Shown here one piece after another: positions 10,231-21,940 of a stretch of DNA of 64,000 bases. The DNA is from Tanypteryx hageni (taxonomy: Eukaryota > Arthropoda > Insecta > Odonata > Petaluridae): NCBI GenBank assembly GCA_028673005.1, contig CM054116.1, forward strand, positions 132,409,547 through 132,473,546, read 5' to 3'. Each line of letters opens with the position of its first letter. Position 1 is the first letter of the stretch. The translations under genes and the position numbers were made by a program. Under the pieces are notes generated by a model. It did no database searches. It saw nothing but the letters and a program-made list of their open reading frames with translations, and was not told where the DNA came from.

Positions 10231-12429
10231 GCCATCAGCATTATTATATCCGATTAAAGCACTTCTAATACGGTTTTTTGTATCTACTATGTCATTCAAC
10301 CATTATCTATAATATACTGCCGTGGTTTCGCCATGCCGTCTGCCCCTCTGTCTGTCTGTCGGTCGGTCTGTTCGCTGTTCTAGAGCCCAAACGCGTACAT
10401 AAAATCGAATCATATCTCGTATTTGGGCAATATATCATCTTTTTCAGACCCCTTTTTCAGAAAAGTGACATTGCACAAAAATAAAGGGTAGTTTATTCAT
10501 CACGATTTTTAGAAACATTTTATTTACTCAGAAATGGCTGGAGGGAATTTTATTAAAATCTATCCAATTGTAGATCCTGATGTCACAATTAATACTGCGT
10601 AATCCATATGACTCTTACAGTCACTATATGCCTTCCAGTGATATTACAATCTACGCTAAGCGACCTTACCTAAGCCCTATGACGCCACGCCTTCGCCGAG
10701 ATCCACTCTAAATCTTACTACAGCATTACGGTTAAACTAAATCGAATGATATCTGACATTAGTTGATGATATCATTCATAAAAGACATTCTGAAGACATG
10801 AACGATATTTCGCAACAATTAAGGGTACTTTATTTTCGATATTTTAAAACCAAATCTTACTATAGCCTTACGGTTAAACTAAATCGAATTGTATCTCATA
10901 TTAGTGGATAATGTCGTTCATAAAAGACATTCTGGAGAGATGAACTATATTGCGCAACAAATAAGTGTACTTTTTTGTAGGATATTTTTAAAGATTTACT
11001 CAACAATTGCTACAAGGATTTCGATTACATCCACCTTATCGTACAGTCTTGTGTCACAAATAATACTAACGAAGCCATATATCCCAAAAAATACTAAATA
11101 TCGAACTGTGGCATTAAAATATACGCTAAACCATTCTTAACATTGATTTATGAGCGATTTTCTTTTATTTGCGTACTCAGTGGACCAAACGTATATGCGT
11201 ATATGAGAAATTTTGTGCAATGTTTATTGCGTCGTTTTCTTTATGAGTTGGCACGAAGGCCTTAAAAGAAAAATCTTCGATGAACGTTAAAAGAAGCTGA
11301 ATTTCTAAGCTGTAGAATTTAATAAACGATCTTTTATATCGAGGGAGATACTCATTTATTTCCTCTCTCTATCTCTGTCTTTCCTGTTCAGGTGGAGGTC
11401 CTGTGCGTTTCTCCGGCGGTAGGCGAAGCTGATGCGGAGGAGGAGGTGGGCGGAGGGGGAGTGGGGGTGGCGGCCATAAACGCCGCCAACTCGAGCGCCG
11501 CGGCGAAGGGCGACGCGGGGGAAGGGGAGGGCGTGGAGGTTTCACAGCCTCCCGCATCGGCGTCCAGCGTTGCGGACTTATTGGAATATCTACTTGATCT
11601 GGTAGAATGAGCCTACCATCTGGTAAGCGAATATTCTATCTAATGGTATATTAGAATTTCTGGCGATATCAATGAAAATTTGATAGATTTTCTAGTAATT
11701 TTTAAAAGTTGCCCTTTTTCTACGCACCATAAAAAATTATATACAGATTTTCGTATATTTTTAAGCAATACAACTTTAAAATCAAATAACCTGTAGTCAG
11801 GCCACCAGTGAGACTCAGAGAGGTCCGAGCCACATCCAGATTTTGAGGCCCATCGCCGTAATAAATATAAAAATGTTAGGCATTATGTAGCCCACTTTGG
11901 TGGTCGGGGTTCGCTGAAAGGTTACAGAGGATCGATTAAAAATCAAATTGTATGTTACGTTCGATGTCACTTCATCTTTTCTGAATGGAAGATGAACAAG
12001 GGCCCTCTTTTCGACAAGCCACCCAGATAGTGCCTGTGCATAATTCCAACTCTGAAAAACTTCCAAAATTTGAGGGCCCCTTAAGCTTGAGGCCAAATGC
12101 CCCCCCCCCCCCCCACATTTTCATAGGGCCTGCCTATAGTTATTTTGCACCAGATAACCTTCCACGACCGATATAGCTTATGTAATGGCGGCCATAAGAA
12201 ATTTAGTTTAAATCACATCGGTGTTTTTTATAACATTCCATTTTATATAAATACCAAATTAAGGTAATTAACAAATAGTTATAATATCAATTGTGAAATT
12301 TTTGTATAACATAAATTACTCATGGAAAAATAGCTAAGTGAATTTACATTTTAATTAAAAATTGATTATACAGGCTTTTTTATTGGAGAATATTTTCATT
12401 AAATCTGAATAATCTATATTTTATGCGAT

Positions 12430-12966
12430 GTCATTTTCGATGGAAAGGGTTGCTAATTGTGTCCATTTTTCCTGGGAAATCGATGATCAAAGATAAGTTT
12501 TAATTAATTTTGAGAAACTTCTTTTGGCACTAGCGACAGAAACAGGTGTTGTTAATAAAATCCAATCCAATGCAATCCAAATATTAGAATAAAGATCTTG
12601 CATTTCGTTCTGTTTAATAAAATTTAGAACTTGTAGCGGCGTTATTTTATCAGTATCTTTTAAAAACCTTTAATACTAACAAGCTCATCACACAAAACAA
12701 TGCTGTCTATATCAGCTTTTGATCCTGCAGTTAGAGTTGCACTTTCCTTGTTACCGTTTATTACATTGTTGCATGAAACCTTTCCCTCCGGCAGGGGGCG
12801 CCGGGCGGCTGCCCAGTCCGCTCACCGTTTAAATTATGTGCAAAAAATAATTGTCTTACTACAATAATAATAACAAAACAAAATGCACCAGCACCCTTTG
12901 GCACCCCTTAAATATCGGCGCCCTGAGCACGTGCTCCAATCGATTGTACCTTGAGCCGGCCCTGCT
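12430..12966 (-). pseudogene. hAT (ZMYM-type) transposase relic
   Basis: The minus strand near 12,495-12,640 encodes TPVSVASAKRSFSKL preceded by an NIWIALDWILL-like segment. This is the C-terminal dimerisation region of ZMYM1-like hAT transposases, which normally read ASAERSFSKLK. A GC-rich end (GCGCCCTGAGCACGTGCTCC ... GAGCCGGCCCTG) near 12,915-12,966 is probably the 5' terminus. Most of the coding sequence is lost. Confidence 0.55.
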
Positions 12967-13599
12967 CATAAGTGTATATGAGAGAAAGAAGACTACAGTG
13001 AAAAATTGAAAATTCACAATGAAAGCAATTTTTAAAACAAACTCCTACACTGTACAGATCTCAAAAGACTTTTATAGAGATAATCAGTTAAAATATACCA
13101 AGTTTACAGAATAAATTTGTTTCGCAAAAGGGACTTGATATCTCAAACAAATGTCTGATAGTTTGTGCATCTCTCGACAACGACAGGAACCAAACAGACT
13201 AAATTCAAACACACACACAAACTCAATCACACAGATCTAAAAAAATTTAAGTGAGGAAAGGAAGCTCTCATCATCAGCAGATGATAGTGAATGAAGGGGG
13301 AAGAATCTCATGTGAGGTATTTAACGGCATGAATGTGAAGGGGGGAATGGGAGGTCAATGGGTAGACTGTAGAGAGAGGAATGGTAGAGACAGTCTGTTG
13401 GTGTTTGCATATGTATAATTTTTCATGTCTAATTTGTATACATTATGTTAACAGGGTTAAGCATTTGATAGCGATGGGATGACTGGTTTCTAGTATGTGT
13501 GCGACCATGCTTGAGATGTTAAATCTATTGTTTAAAATGTAAACTAGTGTGATTGCCAGTCTAATATGACTGTATGTGTGGATTAAGTATTAAATTTAA
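12967..13599. other. No recognisable feature
   Basis: AT-rich single-copy-looking sequence with short CA-rich runs. No exon, RNA or transposon end is recognised. Confidence 0.4.
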
Positions 13600-13990
13600 G
13601 GCACTTCCCATTCTTCTCCCTTATCTCTCTCTCATCATCCTCCTTCCCATTCTCTTCTCAATCTCGCCAAAATAAAGAACAGCATCTATCTCTTCCACTC
13701 TCTCTCCTTCTGTCTCCCTCCCTCTCTCCCTTTATCTCTCACTCCCTCCCTCTCCTCCTCTGAAAAAATAAACTTCCTAGTCTTATTCTTGCCCTAATAA
13801 AGAACATTATCTATCTATCTCTCCCCTTTTCTTTGTCTCCCTCCTCTGGAAAAACAAACTTCCTAGTCTTATTCTCGCCCTAATAAAGAACATTATCTAT
13901 CTATCTCTCCCTTTTTCTTTGTCATCCTCCTCTCGTTCCTTCTCCCTGTAAAGGTTAAATATAAGAGTGGACCTTATGTTCCACATTTTG
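13600..13990 (+). repeat. Tandem repeat resembling LINE 3' tails
   Basis: A unit of about 87 bp, containing CGCCCTAATAAAGAACATTA, then TCTA repeats and a CT-rich run, occurs twice (about 13,772 and 13,857) with a diverged third copy upstream at about 13,670. AATAAA followed by a simple repeat resembles the 3' end of a non-LTR element amplified in tandem. Confidence 0.55.
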
Positions 13991-14474
13991 CCTGAATAAT
14001 GACATCTATCTATCCTCTCCAACATCTCTCTCCTTCTCTTGAGATGGCAATACAATCTCGAGGTTTAACAATGACATGGTCAGCAAGGCAACATCGTTAA
14101 CAGGCTTAAATCTTTCCAATGAATATGATTTAAAAGCAGAACTTGAGCGACTTACAATCATAGGCAAAATATGACAATAAGAATAAGAAACGTTATTTTT
14201 CTTCAAAATGGTCCAGGTCTGAAAATTGTAGGCCAATTATTCCTAATTTTGACTTGCAAAAGAGTAAAAGCCTTCAAGTCGAAAAATTGATTTTTACGTG
14301 TTACCCTATGAGAAATAGAAATTATCTGCTGGAGTTGAAGATGGGTCTTTTTTGAGGATTTTTTTCATAAATGGCTTCTACTGTAAGAATCAAGCATTCC
14401 TAACAAATTTCAATTTTCTTGGTCTAGTTGTATTTTCATGCCTTCAATTGTCTTTCTCAATAATTATCTGAAAT

Positions 14475-14942
14475 TCATAAATGACAAACCTTTTTAAGTT
14501 TATGGGAAGGATTGTTTAATTTTAGATAGCCCTCATCTGCCCTTTGCCTATTGAGGAAGTTAACAGCCCAAAAAATTCTTGTTTTTACATACAAGGAGAG
14601 AAAAATGTCCTTACTTTTAGCACAAGGGAGAGTCAGATTTTTGAAATTTTCTCCCTCACTAAGTAAAAGCCCTATTTTCTTGGCAAGGTTTTGTTCTGCC
14701 ATCACCCTACCAAAAACTTGAAGGAAAACTTCCTCCCAGTCCTCTAAAATTGAAAAAATTTCCCTGCATAGAAGAAAAATTTTATCGCATTCCTTCCCCG
14801 GCTCACCATAACTTTTTAAGTAACTAAGTATCTGGTAATCTTCAGCAAAGAAATTCTCGGCACTGAGAAGAAACCCCTTGCACTTATCACAGATGTGGAT
14901 TTTATTGAATTTTGTGCAAAGGTAGCCACAATGGTGAATTCA
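14475..14942 (-). pseudogene. Transposase C-terminal relic, possibly P-element/THAP type
   Basis: An open minus-strand stretch of about 155 codons has a HCGYLCTKF segment, then CDKCKGFLLS, then a helical region with DWEEVFLQVFGRV and SLYVKTRIFWAVNF. The GY-x(n)-CxxC layout near the C-terminus recalls P-element-like transposases, but I cannot be sure of the superfamily. The N-terminal two thirds are absent. Confidence 0.4.
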
Positions 14943-15299
14943 CAAGTCTGAAATATATTATTAATTGTTTATTTCACACTAATAGGATCTTTTGCATTCT
15001 CCCGAATCACTTCAGTTTTTGAAACCTAATGCGGCCCGCCGAAGCGTTTGCGTCTTTTAAATGCGGCTCCCCCTAAGAATCCACAACATCTTAAGAGTCT
15101 TAATACGTTGCCCCCCCCCCCCCCTACTTACTCGCACAATATATTTTTAACGTGTCGGGAAATCTGGCAACGCCGCCTCACGTGGACTTCGCGTCAACAT
15201 CCATTTCGCCGAGATAAAAAGAGTTTTAAAAATTCGCTTGTTATATTTTCTTTATTTATTTCAGAAGAACCGAATTTTGCTTCGTCTGTTGGCGAATGA

Positions 15300-15660
15300 G
15301 AACGAGCAATTTCATGAGTAGTTATGCCCAGGTGTCGTACTCTGTAGCAGCAAAAAGTGTATAATCCTTGGTCTTAAACATTGGAACGGGTTTGGGTTTT
15401 TTACACTATCTCGTTGCACCTCGCTCTGGTCGCGAGTTCACGGTTGCTATGGAGACGGGTTGCGAGGGGGGGGAGGGAGAGTTTCGATGTCCTGATTGGC
15501 TGTTCTATTTCCGCATCTGTTGGTATGGTTTTGAGAAGGGACAGGTTGATGCGGTGCATGGTTACCGTAAGGAAGACGTCGCGAATATGAAAAACTTCTT
15601 CGTTGCCTTGGAAATCGGACTGGACGCCTAGCCCAGAACTTCTTAGCTACTTAGCTGAGT
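15300..15660 (+). promoter_or_regulatory. CpG-richer island with X-box-like and CCAAT-like sites
   Basis: GTTGCTATGGAGAC (15443-15456) fits the X-box pattern, and GATTGG (an inverted CCAAT) lies about 45 bp downstream. The stretch is richer in G, C and CpG than its surroundings and includes a 60-codon frame from the ATG inside the X-box. It may be a promoter remnant or chance. Confidence 0.25.
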
Positions 15661-15789
15661 ACTCTATAATGGTCCTATTTAAACGCGCGATGTTGTATTA
15701 AATGCGTGCCGTTATGATTTACGAAATATTACTTGTTTTATAAATGTGTTTCGCATGTCCCCCTTATAACTTTTTAACCAACAGTTTTT

Positions 15790-16060
15790 GTAGCGAACTT
15801 TGAAAGTCCCGTGTTCGATTCCAGGAACTCTCCTTCCCGTTTGATTTACATGGGAATTCTGAAATCCATCGTGCAGGGTAATTTTCTCTCGCACATTAAA
15901 ATATCTTAGAATTGTAACAACGGAGCGAGATTTGTACTGTTCTCTGGGGAAAATAATGTAGATTCTAATTTACATCGTAGAATTTTACTTGCCGTTCGCA
16001 TTTCTTGGAATTTCGCGTAAATACTGTCGTTTGTACAGTTTCTATCACTCATTACGGGCT
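15790..16060 (+). repeat. SINE-like B-box repeat outside the units
   Basis: GTTCGATTCC (15813-15822) is a good B box. The following 240 bp matches 1,030-1,310, including a shared TTTCGCGTAAATACTG. A GC-rich block begins right after it, as at 7.2-7.9 kb. Confidence 0.5.
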
Positions 16061-17725
16061 ACGGGAGGCGGGGGAGGACGGCGACGGGCGCCGCGCGGGA
16101 GCCCCCCGGCGAACGGAGGCATCGAGCGAATGGTGAGGGCGCGGCGGGGGAGGGGGCCCGCGGTCACCTTGCGGCGGTGGAGGAAGGCGGCGTGGTTGGT
16201 CGGAAATCGCGGGAAACCGGCGGAGTGGAGGAGGAAGGAGAGAGAGAAAGTGCCCACCGGAGGTGCAGTATAGACGGTCGGGCGCCGACTTGTCGGGGTC
16301 CGTGCGGGGGGAGGGTGGGACCTACGGGGGCGGGGAGGGGCTCATTCGGCGGGGCAAGGAGCGGGCCGTCGACGTGGGGGGGGGGGGGCGGGATGGGTGT
16401 CGGGGGCCGATTTCGGGTCTTTTCGGGCCTCCGAAAACTCGCGTGGCGATTTGGGTGGGCGGGGGCTTGATTCGGTGGGGCTGGTCCGTTCGAGGGGGCG
16501 TCTGGGCGTCCGAAGAGGCGGCTCCGAGGGGGAATTTCGTCGAAAAAAAATTTTTCGGCGTGGTTTTTTGGTGGGTGGGGGGGGGTCCTACGGCGAACCA
16601 TGTCCATCATCGGTTCGAATTTCCGCAGGCGAACGGCGATCGAGAAAATTTCCGAGAATTCCTGCGCGCGACTCGGAAATCTCGCGCGCATACAGAGAAT
16701 GCTTTTAACTCTCTCGTCTCCCGCCGAAAGATAGAACGAGAGGACGAAGACGACGTCGAAACGAAACCCAGCGGCTCGCCGGGAAAAAATGAAGACGAAG
16801 GATATTCCGGGGGGAATGCCGAGGAGCCCAGGAAGAAACGAACGCAATGAGGGATCGGGAAAAAATCGAGGACGTCGGAAAAAATATCGCGTCCCGGGGA
16901 GAGTCGGGATCGAGAGAAAACCTGGCGTGAGCGTCGCCACGGATAAAAAAATTCCGCGACCCGAGAATTTCTCCGAGAGAGGACCGAACAAAATTCCCGG
17001 TCGTCGGTGAAGGTCCCGAGTCGCCAGGAAAAAATGCCTGGACCCGGCGAAAAGTTCGGGAAGGGAGCGCGCCGCTTCGGAAAAAAACATCGAGGAACCC
17101 CGGAAATGTCTCCACGAGGCCCGGAAAAAATACGGGGTCGTCGGTGAAGGTCCGCAGTCACGAATAAAAAATGCCTGGAACGGCGGAAAAAACGGAGGAT
17201 CCCTGGAAAAAATACGAATTCCGGGGAGCGGGTCGAGAGAGCAAGCCCGGGGGAGAGCGCGGAGTGCGTCGCCCGGGAAAAAAATTCCTAGAATCCCGAA
17301 AAAAATCCGGGAGGCCCGAATAAAATTCCGGGCCGTTGGGGACGGTCTGCGGCTCGAAAGAAAAAATGCCGAGATCCGCAAAAAAAATCGAGGACGGCGA
17401 AAAAAAATCCGAATCCCGGAGAGGGAGGCCGCTCGGAGCGCGCCGCTTCGGGAAAAAATCGAGGAACCCCGGAAATCTCTCCGGGAGGCCCGGAAAAAAT
17501 ACGGCGTCGTCGGCGAGGGTCCAGAGTCGCGAGGAAAAAATTTCTGGACCCGGCGAAAAAATCGAGGATCCCGCAAGAAAAAAATCCCCATCCCGGGGAA
17601 CGCGTGAGTGGGAGCCCGGCCCCGCAAACGAAAATTCCTGGAATCCCGAAAAAAAATCTGGGAGGCCCGAAAAAAATCCCGGGCCGTCGGGGACGGTCCG
17701 CGGCTCGAAAGAAAAAACGGAAATG
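16050..17725. repeat. GC-rich repeat array, period about 360 bp
   Basis: The first part (to about 16,600) matches the GC-rich dispersed repeat in intron 5. From about 16,800 the block is built of G/C-rich phrases joined by GGAAAAAAT or GAAAAAAT. Longer phrases recur at about 350-370 bp: GCGCGCCGCTTCGG at about 17,067 and 17,436; GACGGTCTGCGGCTCG at about 17,340 and its near-copy at about 17,693. The 522-codon minus-strand frame over it is compositional. Confidence 0.65.
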
Positions 17726-18119
17726 CATGCATGTTTTAAGGTTCCCTGAACACGTTCCGACTAGTTTCGCGATGATGTCTGTGTGTCTGTCTGTCAGTCT
17801 GTCTGTATGGGATAGATTATTGTGGGCGCTCTAACTCAAAAATTATTTAACTGATCAACGCAAAATTTTATATTTATCATTTTCATAAAAGTAAAAATAT
17901 TTGATTAGTTTTTGGTAAAAATCGGTCTACCGGAAGCGGGTGTTTACTCTTGTCACATCCGTTATTTTCAAATATTTGCTTTAAAATTTGATAAATTTCA
18001 AAATGTATCGGTATAAAAGTCGTAGGAAATTTAATTTTCTACAACCTTTGTCTTAGATATTTTTCCATAAAATGCATTGTTTAAGAGATATCTTATATTT
18101 TTAGCTGCCACCACCACGC

Positions 18120-18640
18120 CATGTATACATACTATAGTAGTTGGTGCTTTCATTCTGGAAGCATATCATCTCAACATAAAAAACATTCATTTTGCATATT
18201 TCATCATTGCACAAATTGTTTTAATTCTAAATATTTCACCTCCGGAGCGATTTTCGTTTCTTCTTTATGTAAAAATAATAGATTAAAACAATCCCAAAAC
18301 TTTGCAATTTTAAGAATTTTATACTTTCTCCATTATGGGGTACAAATGCTACACATTTCTGCCAAATTTTAAAGTTGTAGTACCTCTAGAAGTGAAATAA
18401 TATTTTTCCAATTGTTTAAATTTTGAACATTTTTAACGGACGCCGCAATATGTTTATGGAGAGATTCAAAATTTATTTGTGCAAATGCACTACTCTGTAC
18501 ATAACTTGAAAATTTCAGCTTCCTAGCTCATCCCGCAATGTCTAAACAGGTATCTATTTATTTAAACTTTAAGAATTTTTAACTGCCAAACAAATAACAT
18601 ATGAAAATTTGTATGATTCCTATTTCGTTTTTTTACGAAT
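18120..18640 (+). repeat. Dispersed repeat, copy A
   Basis: This aligns directly with 34,480-35,010 over about 520 bp with scattered changes. Shared landmarks include AGCTTCCTAGCTCATCCCG and TTTAACTGCCAAACAAAT. No coding frame is seen. Confidence 0.7.
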
Positions 18641-19190
18641 TCTACTTATTAACAAAATTTCAGCTCCGTACCAAATGCAAAAATACATAAACCTTGATTT
18701 TTTTTAAACAATTGCGAATTTTTAGAGGCCGCATTGTTGCACTATTTCAAGATTTTCGTTTTTTATAGTCGGGCAATGAATATGGTTGCAATAATACTTA
18801 CGAGTTAATCTGGGCAACCTCCTAAAGAATAGCTACCAGCAATTACACCTGTGAATAATTTTTCAACTGGATAATTTTGAAAATGAAAAATATTTTGTCA
18901 CTTTCCACAGAGAAAAGTTAAGGGTAAACAAAATTGCTATTTACTGCTGTGGATAACAAAATTCACCATCCAGGCCAATTTTTAATGGTTTGAATTTGCT
19001 TCCCTTACCATGAATTTATATTTTGTACATAATACTATTAGTAAAAACTAATTTAAACGATTTTTCTGTTAATTCTGATCATCATGATCACCTAACAAGG
19101 ACAAAAAATCAGCTACATTATAGTATTGTAAGAACAAAGACTGCTAAATTGGGGCCTAACGAAATGGGAATCCGATTATATACTAAACTA

Positions 19191-19905
19191 CAGTAAAACT
19201 CCGTTATAACGCGCCTCACAATGCCGCGGATTCGGATATACCGCGGGTCCCCCAAAATTATTCCATTTATTTTCTCCATAAACAACTTTGTTTCAAATTT
19301 TACGGCGATTTATGACGTAATCCCTATGACCTTGCACGTGATTTGCTAAGGAGATACCGATGCTTCTCTACATCGTCTCAAAATCGTATTATTCAATAAA
19401 ATCAGTCTTTGACCGGCATCTCGTGTGGGCTCGAGAAAAACCCTCCAGTGTTGTAAATACCGCGCCCAGGCTAAGGTAATTAAATACACGTTTCACAAGG
19501 CTTTCTGCGGAATGTGTGGTTTCAACTGTTTCTCTCGCTTACTTATACAGCTATATTCACTTTTTTCGATTTTAGGGTTATACTAATTATGTCCGCCAAA
19601 AGGAAAACGTATACAATAAAAGAAAAGATGAACAAAATCGACAGAGTGAAACGCGATTATTCGAAAGCTAGTTTATTCCAGGAGTTTGGCGTTCCTGAAG
19701 AAACAATTCGTGGTTGGATTAAAGAAGAAGACAAATTACGATTATTATGCGTTCTTTGCATTAAGTGCACGAAGTGAACACGTATAGGGGAGGGAGCATA
19801 TATGTACTTTCACGTTTTAAAAAAATTATTTTTTAGGAAATTTCCCGAAATAACGCGGGTATTCACTCTGTCTCCCGAAACTCGCGTTATAACGGAGTTT
19901 CACTG
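19191..19905 (+). mobile_element. Internally deleted pogo/Tigger element
   Basis: The ends CAGTAAAACTCCGTTATAAC and GTTATAACGGAGTTTCACTG are inverted repeats, with TA target duplications at 19189-19190 and 19906-19907. The 715-bp element keeps only the start of its transposase gene (19589-19777). Confidence 0.85.
19589..19777 (+). CDS. pogo/jerky-type helix-turn-helix peptide (truncated transposase)
   Basis: A 62-aa frame begins MSAKRKTYTIKEKM and contains a pogo-type N-terminal helix-turn-helix of the form SLFQEFGVPEETIRGWI. The frame then ends in unrelated residues where the interior of the element was deleted. There is no DDE catalytic domain. If expressed, it could bind transposon ends without catalysing transposition. 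The upstream in-frame codons to 19514 are probably not used. Confidence 0.55.
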   Translation: MSAKRKTYTIKEKMNKIDRVKRDYSKASLFQEFGVPEETIRGWIKEEDKLRLLCVLCIKCTK

Positions 19906-20036
19906 TACTTGTAAATATAAAGAGTATCAATAATAATCATGACAGTTTTAAGTATCAATTGAAATAATTTTTGCTAAATAAATTGTCTTATTCAGTGAAA
20001 GAGTATTTATGATGATAAGTTTTAAATATGCTCGTG

Positions 20037-21330
20037 CTAAAAATTCAATATATTTGTCTGTTTATAAAATTTGTGGTTAAAAACAAAATAATTTTGATCC
20101 ATACATAATTTTGTCAATAATAAAATGTCCTGTATTTTTGTATCCTCAACATCCTTATTTCTAAACCAGTCCTCAAGATTTTCGAGAACGCATTCAATAG
20201 GCACACTTTGAAACAATTGTTCTACGTCAAAAGATACTAAAAATTCAGTCGATTTTATTTCTACGTTTTTCAATTTTTCTATAAGGTTATACGTCTTTTT
20301 AATGCCATAAGTTTCTTCGATCCCTAGGGTTTTAAGTTCTTGGGTGAGCCATTTGGCTAATTTGTATGTAGGGGAGTTTATTGCTGCGATAATAGGTCTC
20401 ATTTTTCCCCGGGCTTGTGTATTTTGATTAGACAGTATAATCGTGGTAAGATTGGGTTTTCTATCTTTAGTGAAAAAGCTAGTTTTCCATTAATTGTATT
20501 TTTTCACCTTTTAATCATGTCTTTTAACTGTGTACATAGTTTATCAATGGGATCTTTGGCAACTTCTATATAAGGACCGGTCTTAATTGTGTTTTCCGTT
20601 CTCGTAATGTAGTCGTTATTGTCTAAAATGACGGTTGTATTACCCTTGTCAGATTTAAGAAAAACGCAATCCTTTTTCCTAAGTTCGTTGATGATTTTAT
20701 ATTCAGTTTTATGGTTGATAGACCGACTCAGATTTTATTGTTTAGGTACCGTTCTATTTCAATTTTGCCGCCATTTCTAACATATTGTTTTGTGGTGTTG
20801 TCCTTGTACTTTAGCCCTGTCTCTATTTCCACGATTATGTCTTTAATGGTAGGTGTTTTGTATGGTAGACAGTGTTTCAGTCCTTTGTCTAGCAGGTTCA
20901 TCTCTTCCGGTTTAAAAGTGGTCTTTGATAAGTTAATAACAGAACTTTTCCCTTGTGGTGGTTTAGTTTTTTGGAGCCCTCGGAGTGCTCCTAATTTCCG
21001 ATGGATTCTTCGAAGTTTGTTTTCGAATTTATGTTGAATGACAGTGGTCATGTTTTGAAAATAACTGTCAAAGGTTTGGTAATTCATGCGGTCCAAACCT
21101 TTGGTAATTTGAAGGTGTAAATTATAAGCCTGTAACTCGAGTGTGCTGCGTTTTGCATACTTTGACTTGATTTCTAATTTTAGCCATGCTTGGCGTGCAA
21201 TTTGTATGGCTTTCGTTGATATAGGATTATGTGAAGGACCCCGTATTTTTATAAAATTCGGAAAGATTTTGTGTTCCTTGCAGTTTTTTAAAAAAGAATG
21301 TCTGCATTAATAAAAAGAATTTTCTGCCTA
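20037..21330 (-). pseudogene. Penelope-like retroelement fragment
   Basis: Minus-strand pieces at 20728-21096 give the N-terminal region. 20403-20700 has KSDKGNTTVILDNNDYI. 20037-20402 has RPIIAAINSPTYKLAKWL and then SFDVEQLFQSVP, the first catalytic-aspartate region of a Penelope-type reverse transcriptase. Frames shift between the pieces. The YxDD part and the GIY-YIG endonuclease are missing, because the 3' side ends at about 20,037. Confidence 0.75.
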
Positions 21331-21940
21331 ATGGCGTGTAATCTATTAAGCTCTTTATCAGGGGTGTAGTCCTAAGAAGAAAAGTACCAGGGCGCTTAAA
21401 TTTTTATGTATACTTTAAGATCCGTCAAAATGACGCAAAATAACTAAGGCATTACTACTTTATAACCACAAAATCTTCAATACCTAACTGCTTTATAACA
21501 ATCTATCTATTATATAAATAATTATCTATATACAATATTAAATATCAAAGATTGCAAGTAAATTTTTATTTCGTTTTGCTTAGTTGATTTTTAAAAATCT
21601 CCGTTTTTTAACGAGGAAATAAATTATAAGTACACTGAGCTTACGTTCACATGTCTTCTTAACTTAGTTGCTCTTTTAATTAAAAAAAGCACATCTTTCC
21701 TTGAATCTTAACTTGAGCAAAGATTTGCTTACTTTAATGGACAATAACCACTAATATTTACAACGATGTTCCGAACTCTGATAGGCTTGCTAGCCAGCCA
21801 ATAAAAACACCTTTGAGCGTGACGCAGGTTCGGAAAATTATTACAAGGAAAATATACACCATTGAATAATAAAAAATTATAGCTTTATTATCTTAAATGA
21901 TTGTATTTAAAATTCTTAAAATAATTTCCAAAGTTCTTTT
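21331..21940. other. No recognisable feature
   Basis: AT-rich sequence. An AGGGGTGTAGTCC at about 21,359 could be a transposon end, but no partner was found. Confidence 0.3.

Larger units (their letters stand above)
2136..11610 (+). pseudogene. Membrane/PP1-motif gene, copy 1, with nonsense codon in exon 4
   Basis: The exon structure matches copy 2: 2136-2148, 2745-2920, 3151-3201, 6435-6500, 6712-6765 and 11392-11610, all with GT-AG boundaries. The start is an ATG with A at -3, and the 13-nt first exon joins exon 2 to give MSGRD-FYDEL. Exon 4 has an in-frame TGA at 6474-6476 (codon 94), where copy 2 has AGA. Full splicing would give 93 aa with the membrane anchor and GILK but without the RVxF-type motif and tail. 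Exon 4 is 66 nt in phase 0/0, so skipping it would keep the frame open to the stop at 11610. The later exons remain open and similar to copy 2, so either recent inactivation or use of a skipped isoform is possible. Confidence 0.65.
1..12333 (+). repeat. Segmental duplication unit 1
   Basis: This is the first of three direct copies of a long unit. It aligns from about 693 to 12,333 with 35,012-47,175 and from position 1 onward with 60,781 onward. Similarity to unit 2 stops at about 12,333, where the two sequences diverge shortly after a shared ACTCATGG. Positions 1-690 are shared with unit 3 only, so either unit 2 lost its left end or the duplication that made it started further in. The unit carries gene copy 1 and its intronic insertions. 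Its left end lies outside the window. Confidence 0.9.

Noticed and set aside
16164..17732. 522-codon minus-strand frame
   Set aside because: It lies over a GC-rich tandem repeat whose complement rarely contains stops. The translation is monotonous Phe/Arg/Pro/Ser, and other frames over the same block are also long.
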